Assembly (NCBI GenBank): GCA_964463985.1
Contig: CAYXEK010000006.1
Location: forward strand, 19,305 to 83,304
Source: JAXGPF01 sp964463985
GTDB lineage: Bacteria > Verrucomicrobiota > Kiritimatiellia > JAAZAB01
DNA: 64,000 nucleotides
Direction: 5' to 3'
The position numbers and the translations under genes were made by a program. Shown piece by piece: positions 1 through 9,769 of the stretch (positions are counted from its first letter, which is position 1; the number at the start of each line of letters is the position of its first letter). The notes under the pieces are model-generated. The model did not search any database. It was not told the DNA's origin and worked only from the letters and a program-made list of their open reading frames with translations.

Positions 1-2
1 TC

Positions 3-2084
3 GGCGAAATGCTCCTGCGGCGGCAGGCGGAAGATACCTTGCGCGAGAAAAGCGAGGAACTGGACCGGTATTTCACCACCAGCCTGGACTTGCTCTGCAT
101 CGCCGATACCGGCGGCCATTTCATCCGGCTGAATCCCGAATGGGAAAAAGTGCTGGGCTATTCCGTGTCGGAACTGGCGGGGCGTAAGTTTCTGGACTTC
201 GTCCACCCCGACGACCTGGCGTCCACACAGCAAGCCCTTGTCCGGCTGCAAAACCAGATCGAAGTTTTCAGCTTTGAAAACCGGTACCGTCACAAGGACG
301 GCACTTACCGGTGGATTGAATGGCGCTCGCATCCGCAAGGCAATCTGGTTTACGCCGCCGCGCGGGATGTAACCCAGCGCAAAATGGACGAGGAAGCGCT
401 GCGCGCCGCCAATAAACAGCTTGAAACTGCCATCGCCCGCGCCCAGTCGCTGGCCGCCGAGGCCCGGGAGGCCAACCAGGCCAAAAGCGACTTCCTGGCC
501 AACATCAGCCATGAAATCCGCACCCCGATCAACGGCATTATCGGCATGACCAGCCTCCTGCTCGACAGCCCCCTGGAGCCGGAGCAAAAACGCTTCACGG
601 AGAGCATCCGGGCCAACGGCCAGTCCCTGCTGAGCCTGATCAATAACATCCTCGATTATTCAAAAATCGAAGCGAAAAAACTCGACCTGGAAGAAATGGA
701 TTTTAACTTGCGGGAATTGCTGGAAGACCTCGACTCCGCCATGTCGTGGCAAGCCCGGTCCAAGGGGCTCTCCATCGCCTGGGCCGCCGATCCGGCCGTG
801 CCGGAACGCGTGCGCGGCGATCCCACCCGCCTGCGGCAGATATTGGTCAACCTGGCGGGCAATGCCATCAAGTTCACCGGGTCCGGCTCGGTGGAAATCC
901 GCGCCGCGCTCGATGCAGCGGCGCAACCGCCCCCGGATACCCCCGCCGCCGAAGGCACGGATGGAATTGCCCTGCGTTTCACCGTCCGGGACACCGGCAT
1001 CGGAATCGCGCCGGAAAAAATCAAGCATCTCTTCGACCGCTTTATCCAGGCAGACGCCTCATCCACCCGCAAATACGGCGGCAGCGGCCTGGGCCTGGCC
1101 ATCGCCAAACAACTGGCGGAATTAATGGGCGGCGCCATCGGCGTAGCCAGCACGCCGGCACAGGGCTCGGAATTCTGGTTTACCGTCCGCTTGCGCCGGC
1201 CGCTTGCCGCCGAAGACGCGCATTCGGACACGCCCCATGCCATACATGCCATTCAATCCTTGTTCCATGGACGCAATCTGCGGGTCCTGCTGGCGGAAGA
1301 TAACCCGGTCAATCAGGAGGTTACGCTGGGCATGCTGGACAAAATGGGCTTGCCCGCGGATATCGCCGCCAATGGCGCCGAGGCGGTCCAAGCCGCGCAA
1401 ACGGGCGTGTACGACCTGGTCCTGATGGACATCCAAATGCCGGATATGGACGGTTTAACCGCCGCCCGTAAAATCCGCGGATGGGAAGCCGCCTCCCATG
1501 CCGAGGCATCTTCCAAGGGCAAGGCTCAGCCGGCCATCCCGATTATCGCCATGACCGCGCATGCCTTGACGGATGACCGCGAAAAATGCCTCGCGGCGGG
1601 CATGAACGACTACATCGCCAAGCCGGTGGTGCCCCAGGTGCTGGGGGCGGTGCTGGCCAAGTGGCTGCCGGCATCCGGACCGGCCGGCCGGAACGGCGGC
1701 CAACCGGGCAACCCCGTGTTGGCTCAGTCCGTTCTTCCGTGGAATTCGAAAGCGCCGCCGGTTTTTGACCGCGCCGGCATGACCGCCCGCCTGCTGAACG
1801 ATGCCGAACTGGTCCGCCGGGTGCTGGACACATTCCTGAACGATATCCCCGGTCAACTGGTAAAATTGCGCGAATTGCTGAAGGCCGGCGATCCTGCCGG
1901 CGCCGCGCGCCAGGCGCACACCATCAAAGGCGCCGCCGCCAACGTCGGCGGCGAACGCCTGCGGCAGATCATGGCGGAAATGGAAAGCGCGCTTGAGGCC
2001 AACCAGGCGCAGGATGGCGCGGCATGGATCTCCCGCGTTGATAAAGAGTTTGCCGTATTGCGCACGGCGCTGGAACAGAACTGA
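3..2084 (+). CDS. PAS-containing hybrid sensor histidine kinase with receiver and Hpt domains (5' partial)
   Basis: Multidomain phosphorelay kinase. From the first ATG at base 9 the order is a PAS domain (about residues 15-125), a short coiled coil, a HisKA dimerisation domain with FLANISHEIRTP (phospho-His near residue 168), an HATPase domain with N box NLAGNAIKFT and G boxes DTGIGIAPEK and GGSGLGLAIAK, a receiver domain with LMDIQMPDMDG (Asp near 473) and a C-terminal Hpt domain with AHTIKGAAANVGG (His near 636). The reading frame is open to the window edge and the protein begins directly with a pre-PAS helix, so the true start and any upstream sensor or membrane domain are probably outside the window. 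A response regulator follows 27 bases downstream, so the two are probably co-transcribed. The signal sensed is unknown. No transmembrane segment is visible in the part present. Confidence 0.93.
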   Translation, partial: GEMLLRRQAEDTLREKSEELDRYFTTSLDLLCIADTGGHFIRLNPEWEKVLGYSVSELAGRKFLDFVHPDDLASTQQALVRLQNQIEVFSFENRYRHKDGTYRWIEWRSHPQGNLVYAAARDVTQRKMDEEALRAANKQLETAIARAQSLAAEAREANQAKSDFLANISHEIRTPINGIIGMTSLLLDSPLEPEQKRFTESIRANGQSLLSLINNILDYSKIEAKKLDLEEMDFNLRELLEDLDSAMSWQARSKGLSIAWAADPAVPERVRGDPTRLRQILVNLAGNAIKFTGSGSVEIRAALDAAAQPPPDTPAAEGTDGIALRFTVRDTGIGIAPEKIKHLFDRFIQADASSTRKYGGSGLGLAIAKQLAELMGGAIGVASTPAQGSEFWFTVRLRRPLAAEDAHSDTPHAIHAIQSLFHGRNLRVLLAEDNPVNQEVTLGMLDKMGLPADIAANGAEAVQAAQTGVYDLVLMDIQMPDMDGLTAARKIRGWEAASHAEASSKGKAQPAIPIIAMTAHALTDDREKCLAAGMNDYIAKPVVPQVLGAVLAKWLPASGPAGRNGGQPGNPVLAQSVLPWNSKAPPVFDRAGMTARLLNDAELVRRVLDTFLNDIPGQLVKLRELLKAGDPAGAARQAHTIKGAAANVGGERLRQIMAEMESALEANQAQDGAAWISRVDKEFAVLRTALEQN

Positions 2085-2111
2085 TCGAAACTGAACCCAA
2101 ATGGAGCCTGC

Positions 2112-2741
<630 letters not shown>

Positions 2742-2784
2742 TCCAGGCGTCCGGATTGCGCCGCTTATCCCCTCCGGCGCCGCC

Positions 2785-4044
2785 TTACACGGCGCGGTCG
2801 CGCAGGAATTGTTCTTCATCCGGCTTCCCCCATCCGGACACCTTGGCCAGCGGCGTCGGGCTGGCGTGGGGATAAAGCACCACCTTACCTTCCACCACCG
2901 CGTCTTTCACGGCCGCCAGCGCCGCGGGAAAACAATCCAGGCTGCCGACCATGTCCAGGTGCGTGCCCGGATCAATTTCACCGGCCGCAACCATGCGCAA
3001 GGCTTCCGCCACATCCGCCGGGCTGCCGCCGCTGGAACCGCAGAGGCGGATTTCGTCGTAATGCACGCGCAGGGTATCAAGTTCAATCACGTGCTCGCCG
3101 CGTTTTAATCCGCCGAACAAATTCAAAACGCCGCCGCGCGCCAGCCATTGCTGGCTTTCCGTCTGCACCTGGCGCACACCGACGGCGGCAATGATATCAT
3201 CCGCGCCGCGGCCACCGCTCAGGGTCCGGATCAGCGCCGGCCCTTCCGCCGCGGCCACCGCGTGCAATTGCGCGCCGGCGCGGCGCGCCTTGCCGGCCAG
3301 GTTGCGGCGAATCCATTCCAGCCGGCCGGGCGCAATATCCATGACCACCAGGTGCGCCGGCCGGTAGCGCAGGGCCGCCTCGGCATGCAGACGTCCCATG
3401 GGGCCGGCGCCGATGATCAGCGCCACCCCGCCGCGCAGCAAACCCAGCCGTGGAACCCGCGGCGAAAGCGGCGTTTCCTGGGAAATGTGAATATGGCGGT
3501 CCTGGGCGGAAATGACGCATGAAAGCGGCTCGCACAATGCGCCGGCAAAAAATGGAATGCTATCATCCGGCAGCGGCACCAGGCAGTCGGCCGCTATGGT
3601 TTCCTCGGTGATCAGCATGTATTGCGACAGGTGCCCCGGCAGGGTGTATCCCACCGCCACCTTGCGCATGTCCTGCGCCTGGCCGCGGTAACGTTCCCGG
3701 TGGTTGATCGGCGGATGGTCCACCGCGGGTTGCGTGGCGTAACGCCGGCCGACAGGATACTTTTCCGCCACATCCCGGCCCGCCTGGACTATGGTCACAC
3801 AACCTTCATCTCCCAGCGTCACGGGGAAGCGGGACAGGTCCCAGCCATTGATGAAAGTATGGTCCTCGCCCTGCGCCACCAGTTTCAGGATGGAGGAACA
3901 CACCCCGGCGGCATCCACCCGCGCCAGCAACTGGCAGGGGCCAGGCTGCGGCACCGGCACGGTGTCCACCTTGATGTTTTCAAATCCGCGTCCATGCAGT
4001 CGCACCGCCTGCATGGTTTCCGGTATCTGCGCTTGTGATTTCAT
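2785..4044 (-). CDS. Zinc-type alcohol dehydrogenase family protein (sorbitol/L-sorbose-1-phosphate reductase-like)
   Basis: Medium-chain dehydrogenase/reductase of 419 residues. The N-terminal GroES-like half contains AAGVCSS, which carries the usual first catalytic zinc Cys, and the segment LVAQGEDH seen in L-sorbose-1-phosphate reductase-type proteins. The Rossmann half has ALIIGAGPMGRLHAEA, a canonical GxGxxG nucleotide loop. The second zinc ligand region, normally GHE, reads LGDEGC, so the His is replaced by Asp and zinc binding may be altered or absent. The gene follows the 2-oxoacid dehydrogenase operon on the same strand but is separated from it by a 240-base repeat-rich gap, so co-transcription is uncertain. 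AAGGCGGG before the ATG serves as a ribosome-binding site. Substrate is unknown; a sugar alcohol or sugar phosphate is the best guess. Confidence 0.82.
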   Translation of the reverse strand: MKSQAQIPETMQAVRLHGRGFENIKVDTVPVPQPGPCQLLARVDAAGVCSSILKLVAQGEDHTFINGWDLSRFPVTLGDEGCVTIVQAGRDVAEKYPVGRRYATQPAVDHPPINHRERYRGQAQDMRKVAVGYTLPGHLSQYMLITEETIAADCLVPLPDDSIPFFAGALCEPLSCVISAQDRHIHISQETPLSPRVPRLGLLRGGVALIIGAGPMGRLHAEAALRYRPAHLVVMDIAPGRLEWIRRNLAGKARRAGAQLHAVAAAEGPALIRTLSGGRGADDIIAAVGVRQVQTESQQWLARGGVLNLFGGLKRGEHVIELDTLRVHYDEIRLCGSSGGSPADVAEALRMVAAGEIDPGTHLDMVGSLDCFPAALAAVKDAVVEGKVVLYPHASPTPLAKVSGWGKPDEEQFLRDRAV

Positions 4045-4054
4045 GATCCCGCCT

Positions 4055-4270
4055 TGGTTTCAAGTGAGTGTATGGGTGTGTGTGAGTATGTGAGTGTGTG
4101 GGCGTGTAGGTGTGAAAACAAGCGACAACATTCTTCTCACATACCCACACACATTCCGCCAACACTCACATACCCACACACACTTCTTTCCACAGTTCCC
4201 ACTCACACATATTCCGCCCATACCCTCACACATTCCTTCCCCGCTCACATACTCACACACTCGCGCACCT
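4055..4270. repeat. GT-rich / CA-rich low-complexity intergenic repeat, roughly palindromic
   Basis: The left part (about 4060-4115) is built from GTGTGAGTATGTGAGTG-like units. The right part (about 4135-4266) is built from the complementary CACATACCCACACAC-like units, so the whole could fold into a long imperfect hairpin. Open frames in it are low-complexity artefacts. Related stretches occur at about 34108-34135 and 61100-61185, so it belongs to a dispersed family. It fills the gap between the E3 gene and the dehydrogenase gene. Confidence 0.8.
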
Positions 4271-4285
4271 CCTCATCGACCCCCT

Positions 4286-5689
4286 CTACCCCTTGCGCCG
4301 CGGCGGCGCGTGCACGGAAAGGCCAAGCGCCGCATTCGCGGCTTCCATCCAGGCTTCCGACATGGTGGGATGCGAATGAATGGTCCGGCCGACATCTTTC
4401 AACGTCAATTCCGCCTGGATGGCCATGGCGGCCTCGGCAATCAATTCCGTCGCATGCGCGCCGATGGCCTGGGCGCCCAGCACCTGGCCGGTGCCGGCAT
4501 CGGCCACCCACTTCACGAAACCGGAAGCGGCATCGGCGGCCAGCGCCTTGCCAAGGGCGGCGAAACTGAATTTGCCGACCTTCACCGCGCGCGACTGGCG
4601 CTGGGCATCCTGCTCGGTCAACCCCACCCCGCCAATCTCCGGCGAGGTGAAGATGCAGGACGGCACCACGGCGCGGCGCGCCGGCGGCGCGCCGGTCCGG
4701 ATGGTTTCCATCGCCGCCAGCCCCTGGGCGGTGGCGGCATGCGCCAGTTGCACCCCGCCGTTGACGTCGCCGACGGCGTAAATGCCGGCAATATTCGTCC
4801 GGCAATCTTCATCCGCCTCAATGAAACCGCGCGCATTGATCCGCACGCCCGCAGCGGCAAGATTCAGCGCCGACGTGTCAGGCACGCGCCCCACGGCCGC
4901 CAACAGGTAATCCGCCGACAGTTTTTCTCCGCCGGCTTCGGCTTCCACGCCCCGGTCACGTCCCACGGCCGTTACCCGCTCCATTTTAACGCCCGCCATG
5001 ATGCGAATCCCCAATTCCTTTTCCATGTGCCGCCGCAGTTCGGCGCGGACATCGCGATCCAGCATCAGCAGGATGTCTTCCAGCATTTCAACCACCGTCA
5101 CCTTCGCGCCCAGTTGCGCGGCCAGGCACGCCAGTTCGCAGCCGATAATGCCGCCGCCCATCACGATCAAAGAGGAAGGCAGCGCGGTTAAATCCAGGAA
5201 TGCCCGGCTGTCTAGCACGGCCGGACTCTGCGGCAGAAATGCCGGCCGGGCCGGCGCGACGCCGGTGGCGATAATGATATTCCCGGCCTCCAGCCGGACC
5301 GGCTCGCGGCCGCCATCTGCAACCGCCACGCGGCAGCGGGATTCAAATTGCCCGGTTCCGCGGTAAACCGCCACGCCATGAGCTTTCAGCAATTGCGCGA
5401 CGCCATGCTGCAGTTTCGACACCACCTGCCGCTTGCGCTCCGTCATGGCCGCATAATCCGCCTCCGCGCCGGCAACCCGCACGCCCATGCGCGCCGCCCG
5501 CTGGATTGCATGCAGCAAGCCCGCCGATGCCAGCAAGGTCTTGGTGGGAATGCATCCCCAGTTCAGGCAGGTTCCGCCCAGTTCTTCCCTTTCAACCAGC
5601 GCCGCGCGCAACCCGACCTGGGCCGCGCGGATGACTGACGGATAGCCTCCCGGCCCGGAACCCAGCACAATCAGATCATATTTTTCCAT
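4286..5689 (-). CDS. lpdA: Dihydrolipoamide dehydrogenase (E3)
   Basis: Flavoprotein disulfide reductase that reoxidises dihydrolipoyl groups of the 2-oxoacid dehydrogenase complex with NAD. N-terminal FAD loop IVLGSGPGGYPS, redox disulfide Cys41-Cys46 in GGTCLNWGCIPTK, a second nucleotide-binding loop MGGGIIGCELA, the FAD motif GIYAVGDVNGG, and the C-terminal His-Glu pair in HSHPTMSEAW. Its 467 residues match the family length. Its start lies inside the 3' end of the E2 gene (19-base overlap), showing translational coupling in an E1-E2-E3 operon. The same E3 might also serve a glycine cleavage system (gcv genes at 38.9-42.8 kb); that is inference. Confidence 0.95.
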   Translation of the reverse strand: MEKYDLIVLGSGPGGYPSVIRAAQVGLRAALVEREELGGTCLNWGCIPTKTLLASAGLLHAIQRAARMGVRVAGAEADYAAMTERKRQVVSKLQHGVAQLLKAHGVAVYRGTGQFESRCRVAVADGGREPVRLEAGNIIIATGVAPARPAFLPQSPAVLDSRAFLDLTALPSSLIVMGGGIIGCELACLAAQLGAKVTVVEMLEDILLMLDRDVRAELRRHMEKELGIRIMAGVKMERVTAVGRDRGVEAEAGGEKLSADYLLAAVGRVPDTSALNLAAAGVRINARGFIEADEDCRTNIAGIYAVGDVNGGVQLAHAATAQGLAAMETIRTGAPPARRAVVPSCIFTSPEIGGVGLTEQDAQRQSRAVKVGKFSFAALGKALAADAASGFVKWVADAGTGQVLGAQAIGAHATELIAEAAMAIQAELTLKDVGRTIHSHPTMSEAWMEAANAALGLSVHAPPRRKG

Positions 5690-7005
5690 GCTTCCAAATC
5701 CTCAATCAGACTGCGGACTTTATTGACAAACTTCGCGGCCATCGCGCCGTCCACTACCCGGTGGTCGGACGAAAGGGTGATCTTCATCATAGACCTGACC
5801 GCCACTGTCTCCCCGCGCGCAACCGGCTGCGGCAGCACGGAGGAAACCGCCAGGATGCCGCTTTCGCCGGGATTGATGATCGCGGTGAAATTTTCGACAT
5901 CCAGCATGCCCATGTTGGAAACGGTGAAGGATCCGCCGGCCATATCGTCCGGCCCCAGCTTGCCCCCGCGCGCCTGCCCCGCCAGGTCCGCAATCCGGTC
6001 ATGCAATTGCGGCAGGCTGAGCCGGTCGGCCCCGCGAATTACGGGCACCAGCAAGCCGTCGGGCACCGATACGGCCATGCCCACATTGATCCGGCTGCGC
6101 CAGCGGACGGTTTTGCCGTCCGTGCTGCTGTTGAGCGCCGGGAAGTCACGCAAGGCCAGCGCAGCCGCCTTGATGATGAAATCGTTCAGGGAAAAATTAC
6201 GGCCGATCTTTTTCAATTCCTTGCGCCAGGCCAGCAGGTCCGTCACATCCACGGAAACCGTGACGAAAAAATGCGGGATGCCGGTGGTGCTCTGCAGCAT
6301 CCGGCGCGCGATAACCTGGCGCATGGAACTGAGCGGCCGCGGTTTTTCAGCAACGGCAATCTTGATTTCCTCCACGCCGATCCGCCCGTCGGCATCCGCG
6401 GAAACGTCCAGCACGTTGATTTTTTCGCGCAAGGCCAATTCCCGGGCCGCCGGCGTCAGGCGCAGTTCGCCGTAGCCGCTGGCGGCGAGGTAGGCTTTGA
6501 CATCCTTTTCCGTGACGCGCGCGCCGGACGCCGGCACGGCGCCGGGATCAATCGGGATTTCCTTCAGCAAACGGCGGGCGCGCGGCGAGCAGGCCCGCCG
6601 CGGCGGCTGGACCGGCGAAGCGGTCGGCGGCGGCGGCGCCGTCGGTCCAGTTGCAGTCGTCATTTCAACCGGGGCCGGCGGCGGCGCCGCCGGCCCCGCG
6701 GCTGCAACAGCAGTCGGCGCCGGTTTGGGTTTGGCGGCCGGCGGCGGGGTGTCCGGAATCTTTTCGCCCGGCTGTCCGACAAACGCCACCGGGGCGGTTA
6801 CCGGCACCGTCTGGCCTTCCGGAACGATGATGGCCAGCAGGGTTCCTTCAAAAAAACTTTCCACCTCCAGCACGGCCTTGTCCGTCTCGATTTCAAACAG
6901 CACGTCACCCTTGGCGACGGGATCGCCGACCTGCTTATGCCACTTGACAATGGTGGATTCCTCCACGGTCTGCCCCAGCTTGGGCATGATGATGGTATGC
7001 GGCAT
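5671..7005 (-). CDS. Dihydrolipoamide acyltransferase (E2) of a 2-oxoacid dehydrogenase complex
   Basis: Core acyltransferase of a pyruvate, acetoin or branched-chain 2-oxoacid dehydrogenase complex. One lipoyl domain (residues 1-78) with the lipoylated Lys43 in EIETDKAVLEVES, a Pro/Ala-rich swinging linker, a peripheral subunit-binding domain (ACSPRARRLLKE through VTEKDVKAYL), then the CoA-dependent acyltransferase domain with catalytic SSDHRVVDG near the C-terminus. The start chosen is the ATG at 7005 (MPHTIIMPKLGQ), preceded by AAGGGGAAAAG; the open frame further upstream overlaps E1 and is not E2-like. 444 residues. It lies 16 bases after E1 and overlaps E3. The substrate is not decided by sequence alone; pyruvate is the default. 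Confidence 0.93.
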   Translation of the reverse strand: MPHTIIMPKLGQTVEESTIVKWHKQVGDPVAKGDVLFEIETDKAVLEVESFFEGTLLAIIVPEGQTVPVTAPVAFVGQPGEKIPDTPPPAAKPKPAPTAVAAAGPAAPPPAPVEMTTATGPTAPPPPTASPVQPPRRACSPRARRLLKEIPIDPGAVPASGARVTEKDVKAYLAASGYGELRLTPAARELALREKINVLDVSADADGRIGVEEIKIAVAEKPRPLSSMRQVIARRMLQSTTGIPHFFVTVSVDVTDLLAWRKELKKIGRNFSLNDFIIKAAALALRDFPALNSSTDGKTVRWRSRINVGMAVSVPDGLLVPVIRGADRLSLPQLHDRIADLAGQARGGKLGPDDMAGGSFTVSNMGMLDVENFTAIINPGESGILAVSSVLPQPVARGETVAVRSMMKITLSSDHRVVDGAMAAKFVNKVRSLIEDLEAWKNMI

Positions 7006-7021
7006 GTTCTTTTCCCCTTTT

Positions 7022-9310
7022 TTATCCCAGCACCTGGCGCGCCGCGGCGATAATATCCCCGGCATTCGGCAGGAACGCTGCTTCCAGGATATGGGATTGC
7101 GGCGCAATGCCGTTTTTGGCGTCCACCCGCAACACCGGAGCGTCCAGGAAATCAAACGCCCGTTCCATGATGGTGGAGGCGATTTCGCCGGTGAAACTGC
7201 CGTTATGCACGCACTGGCTGGCCACCACGCATCGGCCGGTTTTGCGCACCGACGCCAGCACGGTTTCAATGTCCAGCGGCACCAGGCTGCGCAAATCCAC
7301 CACTTCCGCCGATTTGCCTTCGGCCGCCAGTTCATCCGCGGCGCGCAAGGCATCGTGCAAGGCGGGACCCCAGGCGACAATGGTCAGGTCGGCGCCGGCG
7401 CGCTTGACTTCGGCCTGGCCGAGCGGGACGAGGTAATCATCCTCCGGCACCGCGCCCTTGATGTTGTAAAGCAATTGCGATTCCACAAACAGGATCGGGT
7501 TGTTGTCGCGGATGGCGCTCTTGAGCATGCCCTTGGCATCGTAAGGCGTGGCGGGATACACCACGTAAATGCCGGGAATATGCGCGAACACCGATTCCAG
7601 CGTCTGGGAATGCTGGCCGCCGTAGCCTTTGCCGCCGCCCACGGAAGCGCGGATCACCAGCGGCAACTCGACGTTGGCCCCGGACATGTAATGCCACTTG
7701 GCCGCCTGGTTGCCGATTTGATCGGAAGCCATCAGCGCAAAATCCATGTACATCAATTCCACCACCGGGCGCAAACCCACCATGGAAGCGCCCACCGACG
7801 TTCCGCAGATGGCGGCCTCGGAAATCGGGGTGTTGAATACGCGCTCCCGTCCGAATGCTTCCAGCAAACCTTTGGTTACCTTGAACGCCCCGCCGTAATC
7901 GGCCACATCCTCGCCGTAAAGAATCACGCGGCGGTCGCGCAGCATTTCCTGCACCAATGCTTCCTTGAGCGCGTCCTTGTAAGTCAATTCGCCCGCTCCC
8001 GTCCGCTTGATCTCGGGCAGGGCCAGCGCCACCGCGCTGCGCTGGAATTCCGCCGGCACGGTTTGGGCGGATGTGTCGGTGTACATGTATTTGATGACAT
8101 CCGCCGGGGATGGCTCGGGCGCTGCCGCGGCGCGCTGGGCGGCCCGCGCATTGCGCTCGCTGACCTTGCGCTCCAAGCCGGCTATTTCGGGTTCAGACAT
8201 AACGCCCGCCGCCAACAACTGGGCGCGATAAACGGCTATGGGATCCACGGCCTTCCAGGCGGCTTCTTCATCGCGGGTGCGGTATTCCGTACGGGGATCG
8301 GTCAGGGAATGGCCGTAATAACGATAGGTATCCAATTCCACCAGGCATGGGCCTTCGCCCTTCCGGCAGAGTTCCCCGGCCCGCCGGACGGCGTCCACCA
8401 CCGCCAGGACATCCATGCCGTTGACCACCTCGGCATGCATGTTGTTGTTCGCAAAACCTGCGGCGCGCCGTGCCAGGCGGGTGACGCCGGCCACTTCCTT
8501 TTCCGCCCGGCCCGTCATGCCGTAATGATTGTTCAGCATGATGTAAACGATCGGCAACCCGCGCGGATGGCGGGACATTTCATTGGCAAACTGGCTCATG
8601 GCGGCCCAATTCAGGGATTCCAGCACCACGCCGTTGGCATAGGCGCCATCGCCGGCGAAACAGCAGACAATCCGCCCGTTTTCCAGGTAGCGGCAAGCGG
8701 TCGCCGCGCCGGTGGCGATAGGCACGCCTCCGCCGACGATGGCATTGGCGCCCAGATGCTGCAGTGTGAAGTCGGCGATATGCATGCCGCCGCCGCGGCC
8801 GCGGCAATACCCGGTTTCCTTGCCGAACAACTCGGCGATGGTGCGGTAAACATGATCTTCCAGGGCAGCTTCGACCAGGCCGTTTTCGCTGCCATGGTAA
8901 TCCGGCACGCGCTGGCGCAAACGTTCGGGCGGCAGGGCGCGGATGGCGGAACACCCCTTGGCAATGCTGTCGCCGTGTCCGCGGTGCGTGCTGGTGATGT
9001 AATCCGTGGGGGCCATGGCGGCGCAGGCGCCGGTTGAAGCCGCTTCCTGCCCGATGGACACATGCGTCGGGCCGCGGTAATTATAATCGGGCAAAGGGGT
9101 GTAGGCGCCGGAACGCAGTTTGACGATCATTTCCTCGAACTCGCGGATGGTCAGCATGTCTTCCAGCAAACGCGCCGCCGCCGCCCGGTCCACGCGCCCG
9201 GCCTGAAGTTCGCCGGCCAGGTTGCCTTTGAAGGTGTAACAGGGAATTTTCCCGCAATCTATGACCATCGGCTTGAAAACCGGCCGCATATCGCTTAAAT
9301 AATTAGGCAT
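7022..9310 (-). CDS. Fused alpha-beta E1 subunit, thiamine-diphosphate 2-oxoacid dehydrogenase
   Basis: Decarboxylating E1 component with alpha and beta chains in one 762-residue polypeptide. The alpha half has the thiamine diphosphate motif starting GDGAYANG and ending LNNHYGMTG, and STHRGHGDSIAKG. A linker near residue 430 leads to the beta half with LYGEDVADYGGAFKVTKGL and PISEAAICGTSVGAS. The ATG at 9310 is preceded by AAGGAAC at good spacing; a longer frame to 9430 lacks similarity. First gene of the E1-E2-E3 operon. Fused E1 chains are found for acetoin, branched-chain and pyruvate-type complexes. Without cofactor or substrate residues that I can read, I leave the substrate open. Confidence 0.93.
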   Translation of the reverse strand: MPNYLSDMRPVFKPMVIDCGKIPCYTFKGNLAGELQAGRVDRAAAARLLEDMLTIREFEEMIVKLRSGAYTPLPDYNYRGPTHVSIGQEAASTGACAAMAPTDYITSTHRGHGDSIAKGCSAIRALPPERLRQRVPDYHGSENGLVEAALEDHVYRTIAELFGKETGYCRGRGGGMHIADFTLQHLGANAIVGGGVPIATGAATACRYLENGRIVCCFAGDGAYANGVVLESLNWAAMSQFANEMSRHPRGLPIVYIMLNNHYGMTGRAEKEVAGVTRLARRAAGFANNNMHAEVVNGMDVLAVVDAVRRAGELCRKGEGPCLVELDTYRYYGHSLTDPRTEYRTRDEEAAWKAVDPIAVYRAQLLAAGVMSEPEIAGLERKVSERNARAAQRAAAAPEPSPADVIKYMYTDTSAQTVPAEFQRSAVALALPEIKRTGAGELTYKDALKEALVQEMLRDRRVILYGEDVADYGGAFKVTKGLLEAFGRERVFNTPISEAAICGTSVGASMVGLRPVVELMYMDFALMASDQIGNQAAKWHYMSGANVELPLVIRASVGGGKGYGGQHSQTLESVFAHIPGIYVVYPATPYDAKGMLKSAIRDNNPILFVESQLLYNIKGAVPEDDYLVPLGQAEVKRAGADLTIVAWGPALHDALRAADELAAEGKSAEVVDLRSLVPLDIETVLASVRKTGRCVVASQCVHNGSFTGEIASTIMERAFDFLDAPVLRVDAKNGIAPQSHILEAAFLPNAGDIIAAARQVLG

Positions 9311-9422
9311 TGAATGTTCCTTGTGGTTGGTTGAAAATTTTCCGCCCGGACCGGGAAGCGGCGCCGTTCGGGCTTGCCTGCCGCACGCCGCGGCGTACGC
9401 GCATTCGTCTATAAAAGGCACA

Positions 9423-9448
9423 GGCGGCAACCCGGGAGGATTGCCGCC
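9423..9448 (-). terminator. Possible terminator hairpin between rpoZ and the E1 gene
   Basis: Perfect 8-bp inverted repeat GGCGGCAA / TTGCCGCC with a 10-base loop. On the minus strand it is followed by TGTGCCTTTTAT, a weak U-rich tail. It sits after the stop of the omega-subunit gene and before the E1 start, so it may end rpoZ transcription. The tail is short, so attenuation rather than full termination is possible. Confidence 0.45.
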
Positions 9449-9479
9449 TTAGCCAAAATACCGCGCCCCGCCTGAATAA

Positions 9480-9686
9480 TCAAGCGCCGGCGAAATCTAT
9501 TTCCGCGACAATTTTACCGTCGCCGACTTCGCGCAAGGCAATATCCTCCAATTCCTCGTCAGCCTCAGGCTTGATCAAAGGTCGCTGCCCGCCGATCAAT
9601 TGGCGCACGCGCATGGAAATCATGTTGATCAGCACGGAAGTGCCCGGCACCCGGTGTTTGGCGGCTTGCAACAAATCTGTCTGCAT
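9480..9686 (-). CDS. rpoZ: RNA polymerase omega subunit-like protein
   Basis: 68-residue protein resembling the omega subunit, which assists RNA polymerase beta' assembly. The run SVLINMISMRVRQLIGGQ matches the omega helix normally written as xxRARQLxxG, and EDIALREVGDGKI matches the conserved IALREIxEGKI end. The ATG at 9686 is chosen over an upstream TTG because GGAGGT lies 8 bases before it. No neighbour typical of rpoZ (gmk, dfp) is visible; the upstream side runs into the assembly gap. Shortness makes the call good but not certain. Confidence 0.75.
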   Translation of the reverse strand: MQTDLLQAAKHRVPGTSVLINMISMRVRQLIGGQRPLIKPEADEELEDIALREVGDGKIVAEIDFAGA

Positions 9687-9769
9687 ACGCAACTACCTCC
9701 ATAAAAAACCTGATGCATTATGCACAAGCCGCGCCGGATTTCAAGCTGTTTTTCAATTAATCTTTCCCG

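Noticed and set aside
4055..4270. CRISPR-like array in the GT/CA repeat
   Set aside because: Units are short, irregular and low-complexity, with no constant spacers and no cas genes nearby.
6497..9037. Very long open frame on the plus strand antisense to the E1 and E2 genes
   Set aside because: Its sequence is only the complement of well-recognised dehydrogenase genes; high GC makes antisense frames open by chance. No family match.
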